Shown piece after piece: positions 1 to 8,548 of a DNA stretch of 11,100 nt. The notes beneath the pieces were generated by a model, which saw nothing but the letters and a program-made list of their open reading frames with translations, was not told the DNA's origin and did no database searches. The stretch is from assembly GCA_913060845.1 (NCBI GenBank), contig CAJXVF010000026.1:1-11100 (forward strand). Reading direction: 5' to 3'. Numbering within the stretch: position 1 is the stretch's first letter; every line of letters begins with the position of its first letter. The position numbers and the translations under genes are program-made. This DNA is from an uncultured Alphaproteobacteria bacterium (GTDB lineage: Bacteria; Pseudomonadota; Alphaproteobacteria; Bin95).

Positions 1-163
1 CCTTTATAACGCGGCAGCGGCGTTCATGGTTTCCGACAAAGTCACGGACCTGAAGGCAGGCGTCGCCATGGCAGAGGCCAGCATTGATGGCGGCATGGCG
101 AACACGGCATTAGCGAAGCTCATCGCAATCACGAATGAAGCGCCGCCGCCGGGGCATCTCTAA
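1..163 (+). CDS. trpD: Anthranilate phosphoribosyltransferase, C-terminal fragment (partial at the left edge)
   Basis: Reading from base 2, an open frame of 53 codons ends at the TAA at 161-163. The peptide contains NAAAAFMVSDKVTDLKAG, then a stretch like AEASIDGGMANTALAKLIAIT. This is the usual C-terminus of TrpD: the NAAAAL-type helix start, then the 'AIDSGKA...LEKL' helix. TrpD transfers the phosphoribosyl group from PRPP to anthranilate, the second step of tryptophan synthesis. Only the tail is present, so active-site residues cannot be judged. Its stop overlaps the start of trpC by one base (TAATG), as expected for a coupled trp operon. The identification rests on this short tail plus the trpC neighbour. 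Confidence 0.85.
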   Translation, partial: LYNAAAAFMVSDKVTDLKAGVAMAEASIDGGMANTALAKLIAITNEAPPPGHL

Positions 164-963
164 TGGCAGATATTCTCCAGGAGATCGTTGACAGAAAGCG
201 TGATCATGTCGCTGCATGTGAACGCGAGAAACCGCTAAGCATGCTTGAGCCAGTCGCCAAGGCTGCTGACCCTGTGCGCGGCTTCGGCGCAGCCCTCGCG
301 GCGAAAGATGCCGCCGGCCAATATCCGATGATCACGGAGATCAAACGCGCTTCACCAAGCGCTGGACTGATCCGGGAAGACTTCAATCCCGCAGCGCTCG
401 CAGCCGCTTATGAAGCCGCAGGGGCTGCTTGCCTATCCGTGTTGACGGATGCGCCCTATTTTCAAGGCGAAGATGCATATCTAGGCCAAGCACGCGGCGC
501 ATGTAGCATCCCCGCCCTCCGCAAGGACTTCATGGTCTCGCCGTATCAAATCGTCGAATCCCGCGCTCTGGGTGCCGATTGTATTCTGATCATCCTATCC
601 GCAGTGGATGACATCCTGGCTGCGGAAATGGAATCCACCGCCATGAGCTATGGCATGGATGTGCTGGTAGAGACCCATGATGAGGCTGAATTCGAGCGCG
701 CGATGAAGCTGCAATCGCCGCTGATCGGCATCAATAACCGCGATCTCAAGGTCATGAAAACTGATCTCGCCACCACAGGCAGGCTCGCCGCCAAAGCACA
801 TGCTGGACGACGCATCATCTCTGAAAGTGGGATTGGCGACCGAGCAGATCTGTCGCGATTATGGGCAGACGGAGCCCGCGGATTCCTCGTTGGCGAACGG
901 CTTATGCGTGAAGACGACGTGCAACAAGCCACGTCCAAACTCATTGGCGAAGGACGCGCATAA
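163..963 (+). CDS. trpC: Indole-3-glycerol phosphate synthase
   Basis: A 266-residue single-domain (beta/alpha)8 enzyme that closes the ring of carboxyphenylamino-deoxyribulose phosphate to give indole-3-glycerol phosphate in cytoplasmic tryptophan synthesis. The family's active-site motifs are all visible: [10 protein letters not shown] (Glu59, Lys61), [12 protein letters not shown] (Lys121), LVETHDE (Glu170), IGINNRDL (Asn191) and ISESGI (Glu221, Ser222). The phosphate-binding end FLVGERLM lies near residue 241. Length is normal for a stand-alone TrpC, with no fused TrpF. The start ATG at 163 shares its A with the trpD stop codon. No convincing Shine-Dalgarno precedes it, so it is probably translated by coupling to trpD. 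One base separates its stop from moaC. Confidence 0.97.
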   Translation: MADILQEIVDRKRDHVAACEREKPLSMLEPVAKAADPVRGFGAALAAKDAAGQYPMITEIKRASPSAGLIREDFNPAALAAAYEAAGAACLSVLTDAPYFQGEDAYLGQARGACSIPALRKDFMVSPYQIVESRALGADCILIILSAVDDILAAEMESTAMSYGMDVLVETHDEAEFERAMKLQSPLIGINNRDLKVMKTDLATTGRLAAKAHAGRRIISESGIGDRADLSRLWADGARGFLVGERLMREDDVQQATSKLIGEGRA

Positions 964-964
964 C

Positions 965-1447
965 ATGGCCGATAAACTCACCCATTTTGATGCGTCCGGT
1001 CGGGCGCAGATGGTCGATGTTGGCGGCAAGCCCGAAACGGACCGGCGCGCCGTCGCCGTCTCCCGCATCACCATGCAGCGTGAAACGGGCGAGCGTATTG
1101 CAGAAGGCAAGGTCGGCAAAGGCGATGTGCTGGCGGTTGCCAGGCTAGCTGGGATCATGGCGGCCAAGAAAACGTCTGACCTCATTCCGCTATGCCATCC
1201 CTTGCCTTTGACTGCCGTAAACCTTGACCTTCAACTTAGCGAAGACTTCCAATCCGTTCTTATTGAAGCAGAATGCAAGACAACCGGTAAGACAGGCGTA
1301 GAGATGGAAGCGCTGACAGCAGCCTCTGTGGCCGCTCTCACCGTCTACGATATGGTCAAGGCTATGGATCGGGGCATGACGATTGAAAGCACCCGGCTGC
1401 TGCATAAGTCCGGCGGTAAGTCTGGCATCTATGAGGCCAGTAAATGA
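965..1447 (+). CDS. moaC: Cyclic pyranopterin monophosphate synthase (molybdenum cofactor step 1)
   Basis: 160 residues, against about 161 in E. coli. MoaC converts the MoaA product, 3',8-cyclo-7,8-dihydro-GTP, to cyclic pyranopterin monophosphate. Family motifs are present: KVGKGDV (Lys52), [10 protein letters not shown] (His78), GVEMEAL (Glu113, Glu115), VYDMVKAMD (Asp129 and Lys132, the catalytic pair) and the Lys148 region. The same frame is open further upstream to an ATG at 800. The start at 965 is chosen because the protein then begins like known MoaC (MADKLTHFD...), and because GAAGGA at 949-954 sits 10 nt before it. It begins 1 nt after the trpC stop and overlaps moeA by 4 nt (ATGA). 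MoaA and MoaB are not in the window. Confidence 0.96.
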   Translation: MADKLTHFDASGRAQMVDVGGKPETDRRAVAVSRITMQRETGERIAEGKVGKGDVLAVARLAGIMAAKKTSDLIPLCHPLPLTAVNLDLQLSEDFQSVLIEAECKTTGKTGVEMEALTAASVAALTVYDMVKAMDRGMTIESTRLLHKSGGKSGIYEASK

Positions 1448-2646
1448 TCCCCGTCGAGGAAGCCCAGGCACGGGTACTCGAGGCCGCCAAGCCAACCGGC
1501 GTTGAACTGATAATGCTTGCCGACGCCCATGGCAGGACCCTTGCAGAACCCATTATCGCCCGCCGCACACAGCCCCCTGCAGATATGTCCGCTATGGATG
1601 GTTATGCCCTGCGCGCGGCTGATGCTGCAGCCGCCTCGGCCAATCTTAAGGTCATCGGCGAATCACCGGCAGGTCGGCCTTTCACCGGCACAGTTGGCGA
1701 AGGCCAGGCCGTTCGTATTTTCACTGGCGGCGAAGTGCCAGCAGGCTCAGATTCTATCGTGCTTCAGGAAGACGTTGATCGTGACGGCGATACTGTGCGC
1801 CTCAATGAAGCGGCAGAACTTGGCCGCCACATCCGTCGCGCCGGGCTGGACTTCAGAAGCGGTGAGACCACCATCCCTGCTGGCACGGTCATGACGCCCG
1901 GCCAGCTCAGCCTTGCTGCGGGCATGAATATCGTATGGGTGCGCGCCGCGCGCCGTCCACGGGTCGCAATTCTGGCGACCGGTGATGAAATCAAGCTGCC
2001 CGGCGATGAGCTCGCGCCCGGACAAATCATTGGCTCCAGTGGCCTTGGCATCGCTGCCTATGTGCGAGACTGCGGCGGTGAGCCTTTGATGCTCGATGTC
2101 GCCAAGGATGATGAAGGCGCATTGATATCTGCGGCCCGGCAAGCGGCAGGCTGCGATATTTTGGTGACCCTTGGTGGCGCGTCGGTCGGCGATCATGACC
2201 TCGTGCAAAGCGCTCTTGCCAAAGAAGGCCTGGATGTCGATTTTTGGCGGATTGCTATGCGGCCCGGCAAGCCGCTCATGTTTGGCGCGCTCGGCGGGCA
2301 GATGGTGCTTGGCCTACCCGGAAATCCAGTATCGACAATGGTTTGCGCCCATTTATTCCTCGGCCCTGCAATCCGACACATGCTGGGCAGGGAGGATACA
2401 GCGCCGCCTGCCACTTATGCCCGCCTCAAAACACCCATGTCAGCCAATGACCGGCGCCAAGACTATGTCCGCGCGCGAATGACGGCTGAACAGGAACACG
2501 GATTCGCAGTTGAGCCGTTCCGTGTGCAGGACAGTTCTATGATGTCAGTCTATGCAGCAGCTAATGCTTTAATAGTACGTCCACCCCATACAGAGGCTGC
2601 AGAAATCGGCGATCTTGTGCAGGTTCTTCCGTTAGACTTCATATAA
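1444..2646 (+). CDS. moeA: Molybdopterin molybdenumtransferase
   Basis: 400 residues, full length for MoeA (411 in E. coli). It inserts molybdate into adenylylated molybdopterin at the end of cofactor synthesis. Visible parts in order are: an N-terminal MoeA region with SAMDGYAL at about 49-55 (Asp52) and [15 protein letters not shown] at 92-106; the molybdopterin-binding (MogA-like) domain at about 172-312 with ILATGDEI (Asp181, Glu182), [11 protein letters not shown] (242-252), [10 protein letters not shown] (272-281) and GLPGNPVS (290-297); and the C-terminal beta domain at about 325-398. GAGG at 1433-1436 lies 7 nt before the ATG, and the start overlaps the moaC stop, so coupled translation is likely. 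No strong intrinsic terminator follows it. Confidence 0.96.
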   Translation: MIPVEEAQARVLEAAKPTGVELIMLADAHGRTLAEPIIARRTQPPADMSAMDGYALRAADAAAASANLKVIGESPAGRPFTGTVGEGQAVRIFTGGEVPAGSDSIVLQEDVDRDGDTVRLNEAAELGRHIRRAGLDFRSGETTIPAGTVMTPGQLSLAAGMNIVWVRAARRPRVAILATGDEIKLPGDELAPGQIIGSSGLGIAAYVRDCGGEPLMLDVAKDDEGALISAARQAAGCDILVTLGGASVGDHDLVQSALAKEGLDVDFWRIAMRPGKPLMFGALGGQMVLGLPGNPVSTMVCAHLFLGPAIRHMLGREDTAPPATYARLKTPMSANDRRQDYVRARMTAEQEHGFAVEPFRVQDSSMMSVYAAANALIVRPPHTEAAEIGDLVQVLPLDFI

Positions 2647-2721
2647 ATCAATATGTTGTATGGCATAGCCTCGCGAGACATAGAGCGCCTTCGAGTAGAA
2701 CGAATGCAGCCCATCAACGTT

Positions 2722-2750
2722 AAGTATCTGTCAATATTCAGAACATACTT
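2722..2750. repeat. Bulged dyad between moeA and the lexA promoter
   Basis: AAGTATCTG (2722-2730) can pair with CAG (2739-2741) plus ATACTT (2745-2750), with an 8-nt loop and a 3-nt bulge (AAC). It ends where the probable lexA -35 element begins. It could be the 3' structure of the trp-moa-moe transcript or a protein site. There is no T-tract, so a classical terminator is not supported. Confidence 0.35.
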
Positions 2751-2777
2751 GACTGTTCTTATGAACCAAACTAGAAC
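2749..2777 (+). promoter_or_regulatory. lexA: Probable sigma70-type promoter of lexA
   Basis: A -35 element TTGACT (2749-2754, 5 of 6 to consensus) and a -10 element TAGAAC (2772-2777, 4 of 6) are separated by exactly 17 nt. This would start transcription near 2784, leaving a leader of about 57 nt. The elements were read by eye. The position is supported by the LexA box that covers the -10 element. Confidence 0.6.
2763..2777. promoter_or_regulatory. LexA operator (SOS box, GAAC-N7-GAAC / GTTC-N7-GTTC)
   Basis: GAACCAAACTAGAAC is an exact match, on the minus strand, to GTTC-N7-GTTC. This is the direct-repeat operator established for LexA of Alphaproteobacteria, unlike the CTGT-N8-ACAG palindrome of Gammaproteobacteria. 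It covers the end of the promoter spacer and the whole -10 element, so bound LexA should block its own transcription. Confidence 0.85.
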
Positions 2778-2840
2778 GTTTAACTGACAGATAGGGCCTG
2801 CACATCCGTGCGCCCTGGGTTCAACAAAGGAACCTAAGCC

Positions 2841-3530
2841 ATGCTTACACGCAAACAGCACGAATTGCTGACGTTTATCAACAATCACATCAGTGAAACA
2901 GGCGTCTCCCCATCTTTCGACGAAATGAAAGATGCGTTGGACCTTCGTTCCAAGTCTGGCGTTCATCGTCTGGTGACTGGCCTGGAAGAACGCGGCTTCA
3001 TCCGCCGCCTTGCCCATAAAGCCCGTGCGCTTGAGGTGACGCGCCTGCCAGAAGACGCAGCGCTCTCTTCAAGCCGCGCGCCTCGCCGGGAGCCTGCACG
3101 CCGGGATAAGCCACTGCATGCCATCGCCGCTAATGAAAATACGGGCTCGGTCTCCCTGCCCCTGCACGGCCTGATCGCTGCTGGTACGCCAATTGAAGCG
3201 CTGAATGATCCCAACGCCTTTGTCGATGTTCCACGCGAAATGCTGGGTCGTGGCAATCACTATGCGCTGGAGGTTTCAGGTCGTTCCATGATCGACGATG
3301 GCATTATGGATGGGGACATCGTCATCATCGAAGAAGGTGCGGTCGCAGATAATGGCGCCATTGTCGTCGCCCTCGTCCGTCAGGAAGAGGCAACGCTGAA
3401 GCATATCGACCGGGAGCCGGGGCGCGTCATCTTACGGGCCGCCAATCCCGATTTCCCGCCACAGGAATACGCACCGGATGAAGTTGAAGTGCAGGGTCGC
3501 CTGATAAGCCTGATCCGCCGTTATCACTAA
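2841..3530 (+). CDS. lexA: LexA repressor, self-cleaving SOS regulator
   Basis: 229 residues, longer than E. coli LexA (202) because of a longer Arg/Ser-rich linker (about 70-100). The N-terminal winged helix (1-65) begins MLTRKQHELLTFI and contains SPSFDEMKDALDLRSKSGVHRL, the recognition-helix region of the alphaproteobacterial type. The S24 peptidase domain covers about 103-229. The RecA-stimulated cleavage bond is Ala114-Gly115 (LIAAGTP). The nucleophile is Ser149 (VSGRSM) and the general-base lysine is Lys187 (EATLKHI). All three are intact, so the protein should be cleavable. AAAGGAA at 2826-2832 lies 8 nt before the ATG. A LexA box on its own promoter implies autorepression. It is monocistronic and converges on comEC. 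Confidence 0.97.
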   Translation: MLTRKQHELLTFINNHISETGVSPSFDEMKDALDLRSKSGVHRLVTGLEERGFIRRLAHKARALEVTRLPEDAALSSSRAPRREPARRDKPLHAIAANENTGSVSLPLHGLIAAGTPIEALNDPNAFVDVPREMLGRGNHYALEVSGRSMIDDGIMDGDIVIIEEGAVADNGAIVVALVRQEEATLKHIDREPGRVILRAANPDFPPQEYAPDEVEVQGRLISLIRRYH

Positions 3531-3546
3531 CAGACGCAAACGGTCC

Positions 3547-3574
3547 CACGTTGGTTATTGCGACCAAGGTCGTG
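3547..3574. terminator. Imperfect hairpin at the lexA/comEC convergence
   Basis: CACGTTGGT (3547-3555) can pair with ACCAA (3563-3567) and CGTG (3571-3574), with a 7-nt loop and a 3-nt bulge (GGT). It lies between the two converging stop codons and runs into the last codons of comEC. There is no T-run on either side, so a role as a two-way terminator is only a possibility. Confidence 0.25.
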
Positions 3575-5630
3575 CGCCTCGCGCGGCCACCACACTTCTT
3601 ATCGTAACACCGCCGTCTCCGATCCAGAGCGCGTGAGCGCCATCGCGTTGCAGATCAAATAGATCAAGCGCGGGCATGCTGTCAGGGCATCCCATCGCTT
3701 TGGCTGCGACGGCGCGATAGAGGGCAATGACATAGTCCGCGCGGCGGCAGTCATCGCCAAGTCCGTGAGGTGAAAGCGAGATCGCGATCGTGGCGGCATC
3801 TGCTGCTATTACGCACCCGGCAGTATCACATTGGGCTAAGGCAGTTGGGGCGTCTGCAAGCGATTTAACATCTGCGCCGCCAACATAGCGCGCCCAGGCT
3901 TTCTGCTCGAACGCGCCGCGCCTTGTTGACGTGAAATAGAGCGTGTCACCATCCCGAACGGCTGCGATACGACCTTGCTCATCCACCAAAATGTCAGGCG
4001 GCGTCGCTACTGATAAACCCAGTATAGCGGCGGCAACTCCAATCAATCCGAGCCAGCGCGGCCATCCTCTGAGCGCGCAGATGACTACCCCGCCCGCCAT
4101 GAAAGCGCCAACGACCCAGCCAGGCGATGCAGCGGCATGGATTACGCCACCATCCCAATTCTGCACCATGTAAGCCGCAGCCAGGACCAGCTCAACACCA
4201 AATCCCATCGCCTGAAACGCAATATCGCCTTGGCCAATCAACGATAAGCCCGCCGCAAGGATGGCTGTCGGCATGATCCAGAACGCCATCAGGGGCATCG
4301 CAACCAAGTTCGCGACAACCCCATAGGCTGGCGCCTGCTGAAAATGTGCGAGCGCCAAAGGTGCCGTGGCTGCTGTCGCGATCAGCGATGCACCCGCGAT
4401 CCCGCTACCATATCGCCAAATTGACCGAATAAACCCGCCGCCAGGAAGCCTTGGTTCTGTCTCTCGCTGACGGCGCGCAGATTGCGCTTCATAGGCCGCC
4501 ACAATTTCAGTCGCAGCAGCGAACGAGAGCTGAAAACTTGGCCCCACCACCACATCTGGCGACGCGGCGATAACAATCGCTGCCGCCCAGGCAATGAACC
4601 AGAGGCCAGACCGTAACCTATCCACCATGACGGCCAACATGCCTGCCGTCACCATGACAAACGCCCTTTGTGCAGGTAGCGCAGCGCCGGATATCGCCAG
4701 ATACCCAGCCGCTGCCAAGATTGCGACCAAAGCCGCGACCTTATGGATCGGCATCCGAAGTGCTGCTCCATGTGGCAATGCCAGCAGAAGCCGCAGCACA
4801 AAGAAAATCACACCCGCCGCCAGCCCCAGGTGCAGCCCAGAGATTGCCAACAAATGCGCCAAACCAGAAGCGCGGAGAGCGTCCCGATCCTCATCCACAA
4901 CACCCGCACGGTCGCCGACAGTGAGTGCTGCAATAATACCTGCAATGTTCGGCTTATCGGCTAGGGAGACATAGACTTGGTCCCGGAACCCTGCCCGCGC
5001 TTGGCTGACCCAATGCCTGAGGCCGCCACGATCCCGGGCGGGTGTTACATCTGCGACACCGATGGCAAAGCCAACAGCGCCAATCTGCTTGAAATAGGAC
5101 CCCCGCTGGAAGTCATATCCGCCGGGTGCTACCGGCCTTGGCGGCGGTCGCATGATCGCGCGGACCCGCACTCTATCGCCTATCTTGGGCCGAGCGCCCT
5201 TCGCCAATCGGACACGAGCGCGCGTGAGGTTTGTAACCTTGCCGCGCACCATGAAACGAACGCTCCTGAGCTCCAACCGAGGGCGCGAATCTGCCGCTTC
5301 GATCCATGCAGCAATGCCGAAAATCTCGCCCGCCTGCTCACGCTCAAGCCGAGGTGCTTCAACCCAATCCGTCCGGAGTAGACACCAGAGAAACCCAAGA
5401 CCCGCAGCAAGTAGCCAGAGCAAGGGCCAACGCAAACGCTCCAACCGCCATCCGACGATCGCTAAAACAAGCAATGCCAGAACGGCAGACATCACCGGCC
5501 AGAGGTCCGGTTCAGAAGGCAATGTCATGTAGATTGCAGCGCCACCGGCGAAAAATGGTGCCAACAGAATTGGCTGGCGACGGCCCATTGCTGGCGCGCC
5601 CGATAGCCTTTCCCGCAAATTTGGCAACAT
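3555..5630 (-). CDS. comEC: ComEC/Rec2-family DNA-uptake channel protein
   Basis: A 691-residue polytopic inner-membrane protein. Family members move single-stranded DNA into the cytoplasm during natural transformation. The N-terminus has hydrophobic segments at about 21-36, 44-60 and 68-86, then a soluble DUF4131-like OB-fold region (about 90-195) with GDRVRVRAIMRPPPRPVAPGGYDF. The Competence domain (about 225-500) carries the signature SGLAHLLAISGLHLGL (255-270), an ALPAQRAF motif (317-324) and the helix-rich stretch ending NLVAMPLMAFWIMP. After the last helices (about 503-543), a soluble tail of about 145 residues lacks the HxHxDH motif of the metallo-beta-lactamase domain found in Bacillus ComEC. 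The start at 5630 is preceded by purine-rich GGAAGG and AAGG on the coding strand. An in-frame Met15 is the alternative. It is divergent from gltX and convergent with lexA. Confidence 0.93.
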   Translation of the reverse strand: MLPNLRERLSGAPAMGRRQPILLAPFFAGGAAIYMTLPSEPDLWPVMSAVLALLVLAIVGWRLERLRWPLLWLLAAGLGFLWCLLRTDWVEAPRLEREQAGEIFGIAAWIEAADSRPRLELRSVRFMVRGKVTNLTRARVRLAKGARPKIGDRVRVRAIMRPPPRPVAPGGYDFQRGSYFKQIGAVGFAIGVADVTPARDRGGLRHWVSQARAGFRDQVYVSLADKPNIAGIIAALTVGDRAGVVDEDRDALRASGLAHLLAISGLHLGLAAGVIFFVLRLLLALPHGAALRMPIHKVAALVAILAAAGYLAISGAALPAQRAFVMVTAGMLAVMVDRLRSGLWFIAWAAAIVIAASPDVVVGPSFQLSFAAATEIVAAYEAQSARRQRETEPRLPGGGFIRSIWRYGSGIAGASLIATAATAPLALAHFQQAPAYGVVANLVAMPLMAFWIMPTAILAAGLSLIGQGDIAFQAMGFGVELVLAAAYMVQNWDGGVIHAAASPGWVVGAFMAGGVVICALRGWPRWLGLIGVAAAILGLSVATPPDILVDEQGRIAAVRDGDTLYFTSTRRGAFEQKAWARYVGGADVKSLADAPTALAQCDTAGCVIAADAATIAISLSPHGLGDDCRRADYVIALYRAVAAKAMGCPDSMPALDLFDLQRDGAHALWIGDGGVTIRSVVAARGARPWSQ

Positions 5631-5636
5631 GCCGCC

Positions 5637-5667
5637 TTGACCTTCCCTGCCCGAAAGACCTTATAAA
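5637..5667 (+). promoter_or_regulatory. gltX: Possible promoter of gltX
   Basis: TTGACC (5637-5642) and TATAAA (5662-5667) each match 5 of 6 consensus bases. Their spacing is 19 nt, which is longer than ideal. They sit in the 84-bp gap between the divergent comEC and gltX starts and would give a leader of about 40 nt. No comparable comEC promoter was seen on the other strand. Confidence 0.4.
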
Positions 5668-5714
5668 GCGGAAAAGCAGCACCGGGCGCCCTGTCCGGTT
5701 TCAGGAGCGCTCAT

Positions 5715-7121
5715 ATGACCGTCGTCACCCGTTTTGCCCCATCCCCAACCGGCTTTCTCCATATTGGCGGCGCTCGGACGGCGCTGTTTAACTACCTTTA
5801 TGCCAAACGGCACGGCGGTAAGTTCATGCTTCGGATCGAGGACACGGACCGAAAACGCTCTACCGAACCCGCAATCGAAGCGATTCTGGATGGTCTGCGT
5901 TGGCTGGGTTTGGATTGGGACGACGAGCCCGTTTTCCAGTTCGCCCGCGTTGATCGCTACGTTGAGGTCATAGAGGCAATGTTGGCAAGTGGCCACGCCT
6001 ATAAATGCTATGCGACGAACGAGGAGCTGGCAGAGCTCCGCGCAGCCGCCCAAGCTGAAAACAAGCGCTTTCTCTATGATGGCCGCTGGCGCGACCGCGA
6101 CCCGAGCGAAGCGCCTGAAGGTGTCAAACCTGCAATCCGCCTGAAAGCGCCAAAAGAAGGTGAGACCGTCATTAATGACCTCGTCCAGGGAGAAGTTCGG
6201 GTAGCCAATGCTGAGTTGGACGACATGGTCCTGCTCCGTGCAGACGGTACGCCGACATATATGCTGGCTGTCGTCGTTGATGACTATGATATGGGCATCA
6301 CCCATGTAATTCGTGGCGATGATCACCTCAACAACACGTTCCGCCAAATCCAGGTGTTCAATGCTATGGGTTGGGCTTTACCCGCCTTTGCCCATATCCC
6401 TCTTATCCATGGAGCTGACGGGGCGAAGCTGTCGAAACGCCACGGCGCGCTTGGCGTCGATGCGTATCGGGATATGGGGCTTTTACCAGCTGCGATCCGA
6501 AACTATCTGCTTCGGCTAGGCTGGAGCCATGGCGATCTCGAGATCGTATCGACAGAGGACGCGATCAAATTGTTTGATCTCGAAGGCGTTGGTCGGTCGG
6601 CCTCTAGATTCGATATGGCGAAACTCGAGAACACCAACGCACACTACATGCGCGAATCCGATCCAGAATCCCTGATCGAAGCTATCTCGCCAATGATTGA
6701 AGCTAAAATTGACCGCAGCCTATCTGTTGCGGAGACTACCCGCCTCAGCACCGGGATGGCGAGCTTGCAACAGCGCGCAAAGACATTGCTGGATCTTGCC
6801 GTGTCTGCCGAAATTTACGTAGATGGCGCTCCATTCAGCCAATCACCGAAGGCCGCCAAAGTACTCGCTGGCTCTGACGCTGGCGCAGGCTTAGCCGCCG
6901 CCTTAAGCGCTCTCTCCGGAATCCCTGATGATGCATGGAATGAAGAAGGTATCGAGGCGGCTTTGCGTGCAGGCGCAGAGGTGGTAGATCTAAAGCTTGG
7001 TAAGCTGGCGCAGCCGCTCAGGGCGGCGCTTACTGGGTCAGACGCATCTCCCAGTCTATTCGAGGTGGCTGCTGTTCTTGGTCGGGACGAGACTTTGCGC
7101 CGGGCGACCGTCGCCGGATGA
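5715..7121 (+). CDS. gltX: Glutamyl-tRNA synthetase
   Basis: A 468-residue class I aminoacyl-tRNA synthetase (E. coli 471). It charges tRNA-Glu and, in bacteria that lack GlnRS or use the GatCAB route, sometimes tRNA-Gln. The Rossmann catalytic core opens with [20 protein letters not shown], whose HIGG (16-19) is the HIGH signature. KLSKRHG at 238-244 is the KMSKS-type loop. IEDTDRKRS (41-49) and [11 protein letters not shown] (198-208) are typical core motifs. From about 310 onward comes the helical anticodon-binding part. The region after Cys98 lacks the extra cysteines of the E. coli zinc site. AGGAG at 5703-5707 lies 7 nt before the ATG. Many alphaproteobacteria carry two gltX paralogues; this is the copy next to gltA. 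Confidence 0.97.
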   Translation: MTVVTRFAPSPTGFLHIGGARTALFNYLYAKRHGGKFMLRIEDTDRKRSTEPAIEAILDGLRWLGLDWDDEPVFQFARVDRYVEVIEAMLASGHAYKCYATNEELAELRAAAQAENKRFLYDGRWRDRDPSEAPEGVKPAIRLKAPKEGETVINDLVQGEVRVANAELDDMVLLRADGTPTYMLAVVVDDYDMGITHVIRGDDHLNNTFRQIQVFNAMGWALPAFAHIPLIHGADGAKLSKRHGALGVDAYRDMGLLPAAIRNYLLRLGWSHGDLEIVSTEDAIKLFDLEGVGRSASRFDMAKLENTNAHYMRESDPESLIEAISPMIEAKIDRSLSVAETTRLSTGMASLQQRAKTLLDLAVSAEIYVDGAPFSQSPKAAKVLAGSDAGAGLAAALSALSGIPDDAWNEEGIEAALRAGAEVVDLKLGKLAQPLRAALTGSDASPSLFEVAAVLGRDETLRRATVAG

Positions 7122-7136
7122 GCAACGCGCTTTTGA

Positions 7137-7165
7137 TTGCAAAAATCGCCTTTAGGCGCTATCAT
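7137..7165 (+). promoter_or_regulatory. gltA: Probable promoter of gltA
   Basis: TTGCAA (7137-7142, 4 of 6) and TATCAT (7160-7165, 5 of 6) are separated by 17 nt in the 103-bp gap after gltX. Initiation near 7172 would give a leader of about 53 nt. That leader includes a small CCGTT/AACGG hairpin (7177-7191), and GGGGGA (7211-7216) lies 8 nt before the gltA ATG. Elements were read by eye. Confidence 0.45.
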
Positions 7166-7224
7166 TACAGCTTAAACCGTTACAAGAACGGCGATCAAAA
7201 CACCGCCGCTGGGGGATATTCCAC

Positions 7225-8529
7225 ATGAGCACATCTGGTAAAAATCATACAGTTACGATGACGGACAACGCGTCTGGGAAATCAGCTGAATTTCCGGTGA
7301 TGCACGGGTCAGCCGGCGTCCCGGTGGTCGATATTCGAAGCTTCAATAAGGAATTCGGCCTGTTCACTTATGATCCAGGTTATACGGCGACCGGCAGTTG
7401 CCAGTCGAAGATCACGTTCATCGATGGCGATAAGGGCATTCTGCTGTATCGCGGCTATCCGATTGAGCAGCTTTCCGAGCACAGCGACTATATGGAATCC
7501 TGCTATTTACTGCTTTACGGCGAACTGCCGACAGCGGAAGAGAAAGCCAAATTCTCTTACGACATCTCGCACCACACCATGGTGCACGACCAGATCACCA
7601 ACTTCTTCCGAGGTTTCCGCCGGGATGCGCACCCGATGGCCGTAATGTGCGGCGTTGTCGGCGCACTCTCCGCTTTCTACCACGACAGCCTGGACATCGA
7701 AGATCCGTGGCACCGTAAGGTCGCCTCATATCGCCTGATCGCAAAGATGCCGACGATCGCTGCATGGGCCTATAAATACACTATCGGCCAGCCGTTCGTG
7801 TACCCGCGCAACGATATGGGCTATGCGGAAAACTTCCTCCACATGTGCTTCTCGACACCGGCTGAGGAATACAAGGTTGATCCCGTCGTCGCTAAGACAC
7901 TGGACCTGATCTTCACCCTCCACGCGGACCACGAGCAGAATGCATCGGCTTCAACGGTTCGATTGGCAGGCTCCACGGGCGCAAACCCATATGCTTGCAT
8001 CGCTGCTGGCATTGCAGCGCTTTGGGGTCCGTCCCATGGCGGTGCCAATGAGCAGGTCCTCAACATGCTTGAGGAGATCGGCACAGTCGATAAAGTGCCG
8101 GCAATGGTCGCCCGCGCTAAAGACCCGAATGATAGCTTCCGCCTGTTCGGCTTTGGCCACCGCGTCTACAAGAATTTTGATCCGCGCGCGACTGTCATCG
8201 GCAAGGCTGCGCATGAGGTGCTTGATATCCTCGGCGTCCATGATCCACTGCTAGAAGTCGCAGTTGAGCTGGAGCGAATTGCGCTTGAAGACGAATACTT
8301 CATCCAGCGTCGCCTCTATCCGAACGTGGATTTCTATTCCGGCTTTATCCTGAAGGCGATGGGCTTCCCGGTCTCTATGTTCACCGCACTGTTCGCGATT
8401 GGCCGCACCGTCGGCTGGATCGCACAGTGGAATGAGCTGATTGAGGATCCTGAGCAGAAAATCAACCGCCCTCGCCAGCTCTACATCGGTGAGCCTTCAC
8501 GGGATTACGTGCCGGTTGATAAACGCTAA
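7225..8529 (+). CDS. gltA: Citrate synthase, hexameric (type II) bacterial form
   Basis: 434 residues, close to E. coli GltA (427). It condenses acetyl-CoA with oxaloacetate to citrate, the entry step of the TCA cycle. The N-terminal beta-rich segment (about 10-65), usual in the type II enzymes that are allosterically inhibited by NADH, is present. The catalytic triad by family alignment is His271 in GPSHGGANE, His312 in [13 protein letters not shown] (a full match to the citrate synthase signature) and Asp369 in YPNVDFYSG. The '[15 protein letters not shown]' segment at 47-61 is characteristic of GltA rather than methylcitrate synthase PrpC, which is shorter. GGGGGA lies 8 nt upstream of the ATG. 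The gene is followed by a strong terminator. Confidence 0.97.
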   Translation: MSTSGKNHTVTMTDNASGKSAEFPVMHGSAGVPVVDIRSFNKEFGLFTYDPGYTATGSCQSKITFIDGDKGILLYRGYPIEQLSEHSDYMESCYLLLYGELPTAEEKAKFSYDISHHTMVHDQITNFFRGFRRDAHPMAVMCGVVGALSAFYHDSLDIEDPWHRKVASYRLIAKMPTIAAWAYKYTIGQPFVYPRNDMGYAENFLHMCFSTPAEEYKVDPVVAKTLDLIFTLHADHEQNASASTVRLAGSTGANPYACIAAGIAALWGPSHGGANEQVLNMLEEIGTVDKVPAMVARAKDPNDSFRLFGFGHRVYKNFDPRATVIGKAAHEVLDILGVHDPLLEVAVELERIALEDEYFIQRRLYPNVDFYSGFILKAMGFPVSMFTALFAIGRTVGWIAQWNELIEDPEQKINRPRQLYIGEPSRDYVPVDKR

Positions 8530-8548
8530 ACCTACAAAAAAGCGCTAC

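Noticed and set aside
800..964. Extended moaC start at the ATG at 800
   Set aside because: The extra 55 codons lie inside trpC in another frame and do not resemble MoaC. The start at 965 gives the family length and has a Shine-Dalgarno.
2550..3017. 155-codon minus-strand open frame across the lexA promoter and start
   Set aside because: It lies antisense to moeA, the promoter region and lexA, with no recognisable domain. It is best explained as a shadow frame.
4594..5532. Several plus-strand open frames (70-134 codons) opposite comEC
   Set aside because: All are antisense to a clearly conserved membrane protein, rich in Arg/Pro/Ser as expected of out-of-frame GC-rich sequence, and without known motifs.
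7147..7158. CGCC-TTTA-GGCG as a gltX terminator
   Set aside because: The stem is only 4 bp, has no T-run and overlaps the likely gltA promoter spacer. The evidence is too weak to call.
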